In this document: in pieces, positions 62,524 to 64,000 of the stretch
Numbering within the stretch: position 1 is the first letter of the stretch
Layout of the letters: every line of letters begins with the position of its first letter
Source: Microcebus murinus
Taxonomy: Eukaryota > Chordata > Mammalia > Primates > Cheirogaleidae
DNA: 64,000 nucleotides
Assembly (NCBI RefSeq): GCF_040939455.1
Contig: NC_134107.1
Coordinates: 10,045,537 to 10,109,536, forward strand
Reading direction: 5' to 3'
The notes under the pieces: generated by a model
Told to the model about the DNA's origin: nothing
Seen by the model: the letters and a program-made list of their open reading frames with translations, nothing else
The model's database searches: none
Program-made: the position numbers and the translations under genes

Positions 62524-64000
62524 GTGAGTGGACAATGGCTGCCTGTGCCAGGCTCCTGGTGAGCTTAGGTCCCTTGCCTGGTTGGCAGAGCCATCCCTCA
62601 GACTTCACTTAGAGTAGCGGTTACATTGGTTTAGGATGAGACTTACCCAAAGTAGTCCTTTGTTGATTGGATTTAGACATAAAGTGCTCGAGGTATTTAA
62701 GAAGCTCTTTAAAAAATTTTAGAGGTGCTGGAGTGTGGGTGTTGTGTGGGGAGTCCCAGAGGGCGAGACTGTCCCCCAGAGGCCAGCTATGTGATCAGGA
62801 CAGCAGTCCAGAGGCATCTGACTGCAGATGTGGTCGTTACTGCCTGCAGGTCCAGCTTGCAGCCTGGGTTGTACCAATCTGCAGACCTAGACCAAACTTG
62901 TGGGCCCTTGGTTCCCAGCACACGTGGAAAATCAGCCAGCAGTACATAGCTGATGTCTTTCCTGCATGTGGTGACCTTCACAGAGGGATCTGGCCTTCAG
63001 TGTACAATCTGTGCCCACAAGCCTGGGGGAGAACACTCACTCTATGTAGAAGCAATGGGCGAAGCTTGGCACAGTGGCTCACACCTGTAATCTAGCACCT
63101 TAGGAAGCCAAGGTGGTAGGATCCCTTGAGGCCAGGAATTCGAGACTAGCCAGGGCAACATAGTGAGACCCTGTATCTACAAAAAATAAAAAACTGTCCG
63201 GGCATGGTAGCATGGGCCTGCAATCCCAGCTACTTGGGAAGCTGATACAGGAGGATCACTCGAGCCTAGGAGTTTGAGGTTGCTGTGAACTATGATGATG
63301 CCACTGCACTCAAGCCTGGGTGACAGAGTGAGACCCTGTCTGAAAAAAAGAAAAGCAAAGAAAGCAATAGGCAAGCCTCTTGTGAGTGAGTAGTCCTTGC
63401 TGGAGTTCAGACTGCCAAGCAGATGTTGATTGAAGCTGCTGCCTTTGCCAGTACCTTAGGAGAAAGGAGGGCTTATTTGCTCCCTCTGCAGAAAAGACGC
63501 TGTAGACCGCAGTGTGTTTGCGTGTTCCTCAGTAGAGCAGGTCTTTGTATTCTGCAGACATCTCGTAGAGATGAATTTCCAAGTGTGAGCAACACGAGAT
63601 TGTTCTGACCTGATAGACGTCTGCCTTTTCTCTGTGGATGGAAGTGAACTATCAGCCAGTGTCGGATTCCAGTCAGTAATTTCATACCTGTCCCGCACCC
63701 ACGGGTCACATTAACATCTCACCTGGGCACGTGACAGCGTAGTTGTGCCACAGTGAGCTGCACGTCCCTCTGTCCCTCAGCAGATTAGCTGACGTGGCCA
63801 GCCAGGGAGCACCCCAATCCACGTCCCCACGTAAGCTGGAGATGGAGTAGGGTGCGGGGCCGTCTGCAGGAAAGAGATGGGTGTTGCTATGTCACTGTGC
63901 CACTGCCACAGAGATATCCTGACACTGAGACAGTGTGCAGAGAGGAATCATCTTCGGATTCTAAAAAAAAGTCTGGTAGCTTTTGGGAATGCACATGAAC
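62524..64000 (+). other. CTTN: CTTN intron (partial)
   Basis: From donor GTGAGT to the window end. Contains one sense Alu at 63,063-63,350. I looked for the first actin-binding repeat exon and did not find it. Confidence 0.78.
63063..63350 (+). repeat. Sense Alu
   Basis: GCTTGGCACAGTGGCTCACA to CAAGCCTGGGTGACAGAGTG, A-rich tail. Confidence 0.85.

Overview
The window is mammalian nuclear DNA, almost certainly from a strepsirrhine primate and most likely a Malagasy lemur. Coding sequence is split into short exons with GT-AG signals. Dimeric Alu elements are everywhere. Several young Alus carry the insert between the arms (AATTGGCCAACT followed by TA repeats) and the GGCACTCACTCTAGCC right arm that I know from lemur Alus. 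A young L1 of non-human type is also present. No prokaryotic feature is present. The species call is inference from repeat sequence, not from a search.

Layout: positions 1 to about 45,400 hold the 3' half of PPFIA1 (liprin-alpha-1) on the + strand. I could place 16 exons covering the end of the coiled-coil region, the basic linker, three SAM domains and the C-terminal PDZ-binding tail. Exon phases agree from one exon to the next without a single break, and the residues match liprin-alpha-1 rather than its paralogues as I remember them. Two adjacent in-frame optional exons (63 and 27 nt) lie between SAM1 and SAM2, a 30-nt microexon lies after the coiled coil, and skipping the penultimate exon would replace the TYSC tail. 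About 7 kb of intergenic DNA follows (L2, MLT1-like and ERV-like LTRs, a 5S rRNA pseudogene, Alus). A CpG island at about 52.1-53.3 kb carries the promoter and first non-coding exon of CTTN (cortactin), also on +. Three coding exons of CTTN follow (59,792-62,523), encoding the Arp2/3-binding acidic N terminus up to the start of the actin-binding repeats; the rest of the gene lies beyond the window. The order PPFIA1-CTTN is the one found at human 11q13.3. Both proteins work at the cell cortex and at adhesions: liprin-alpha-1 as a scaffold, cortactin as an activator of branched actin.

The introns are dominated by repeats: about 36 Alu or Alu-monomer copies, a near full-length but broken antisense L1 (31,850-38,744) with a nested lemur Alu, an old antisense L1 invaded several times (22,557-26,125), MIR, Tigger-like and hAT-like elements, a U6 snRNA retropseudogene and simple repeats.

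The most unusual item is a 200-bp inverted copy of the SAM3 exon of PPFIA1, with its splice donor and 34 bp of intron, at 39,020-39,219. It lies about 9 kb downstream of the source exon, in antisense orientation, inside a later intron of the same gene. It is 97% identical and still open in frame, and one breakpoint sits in a perfect 8-bp palindrome. I found no new enzymatic or defence system in the window.
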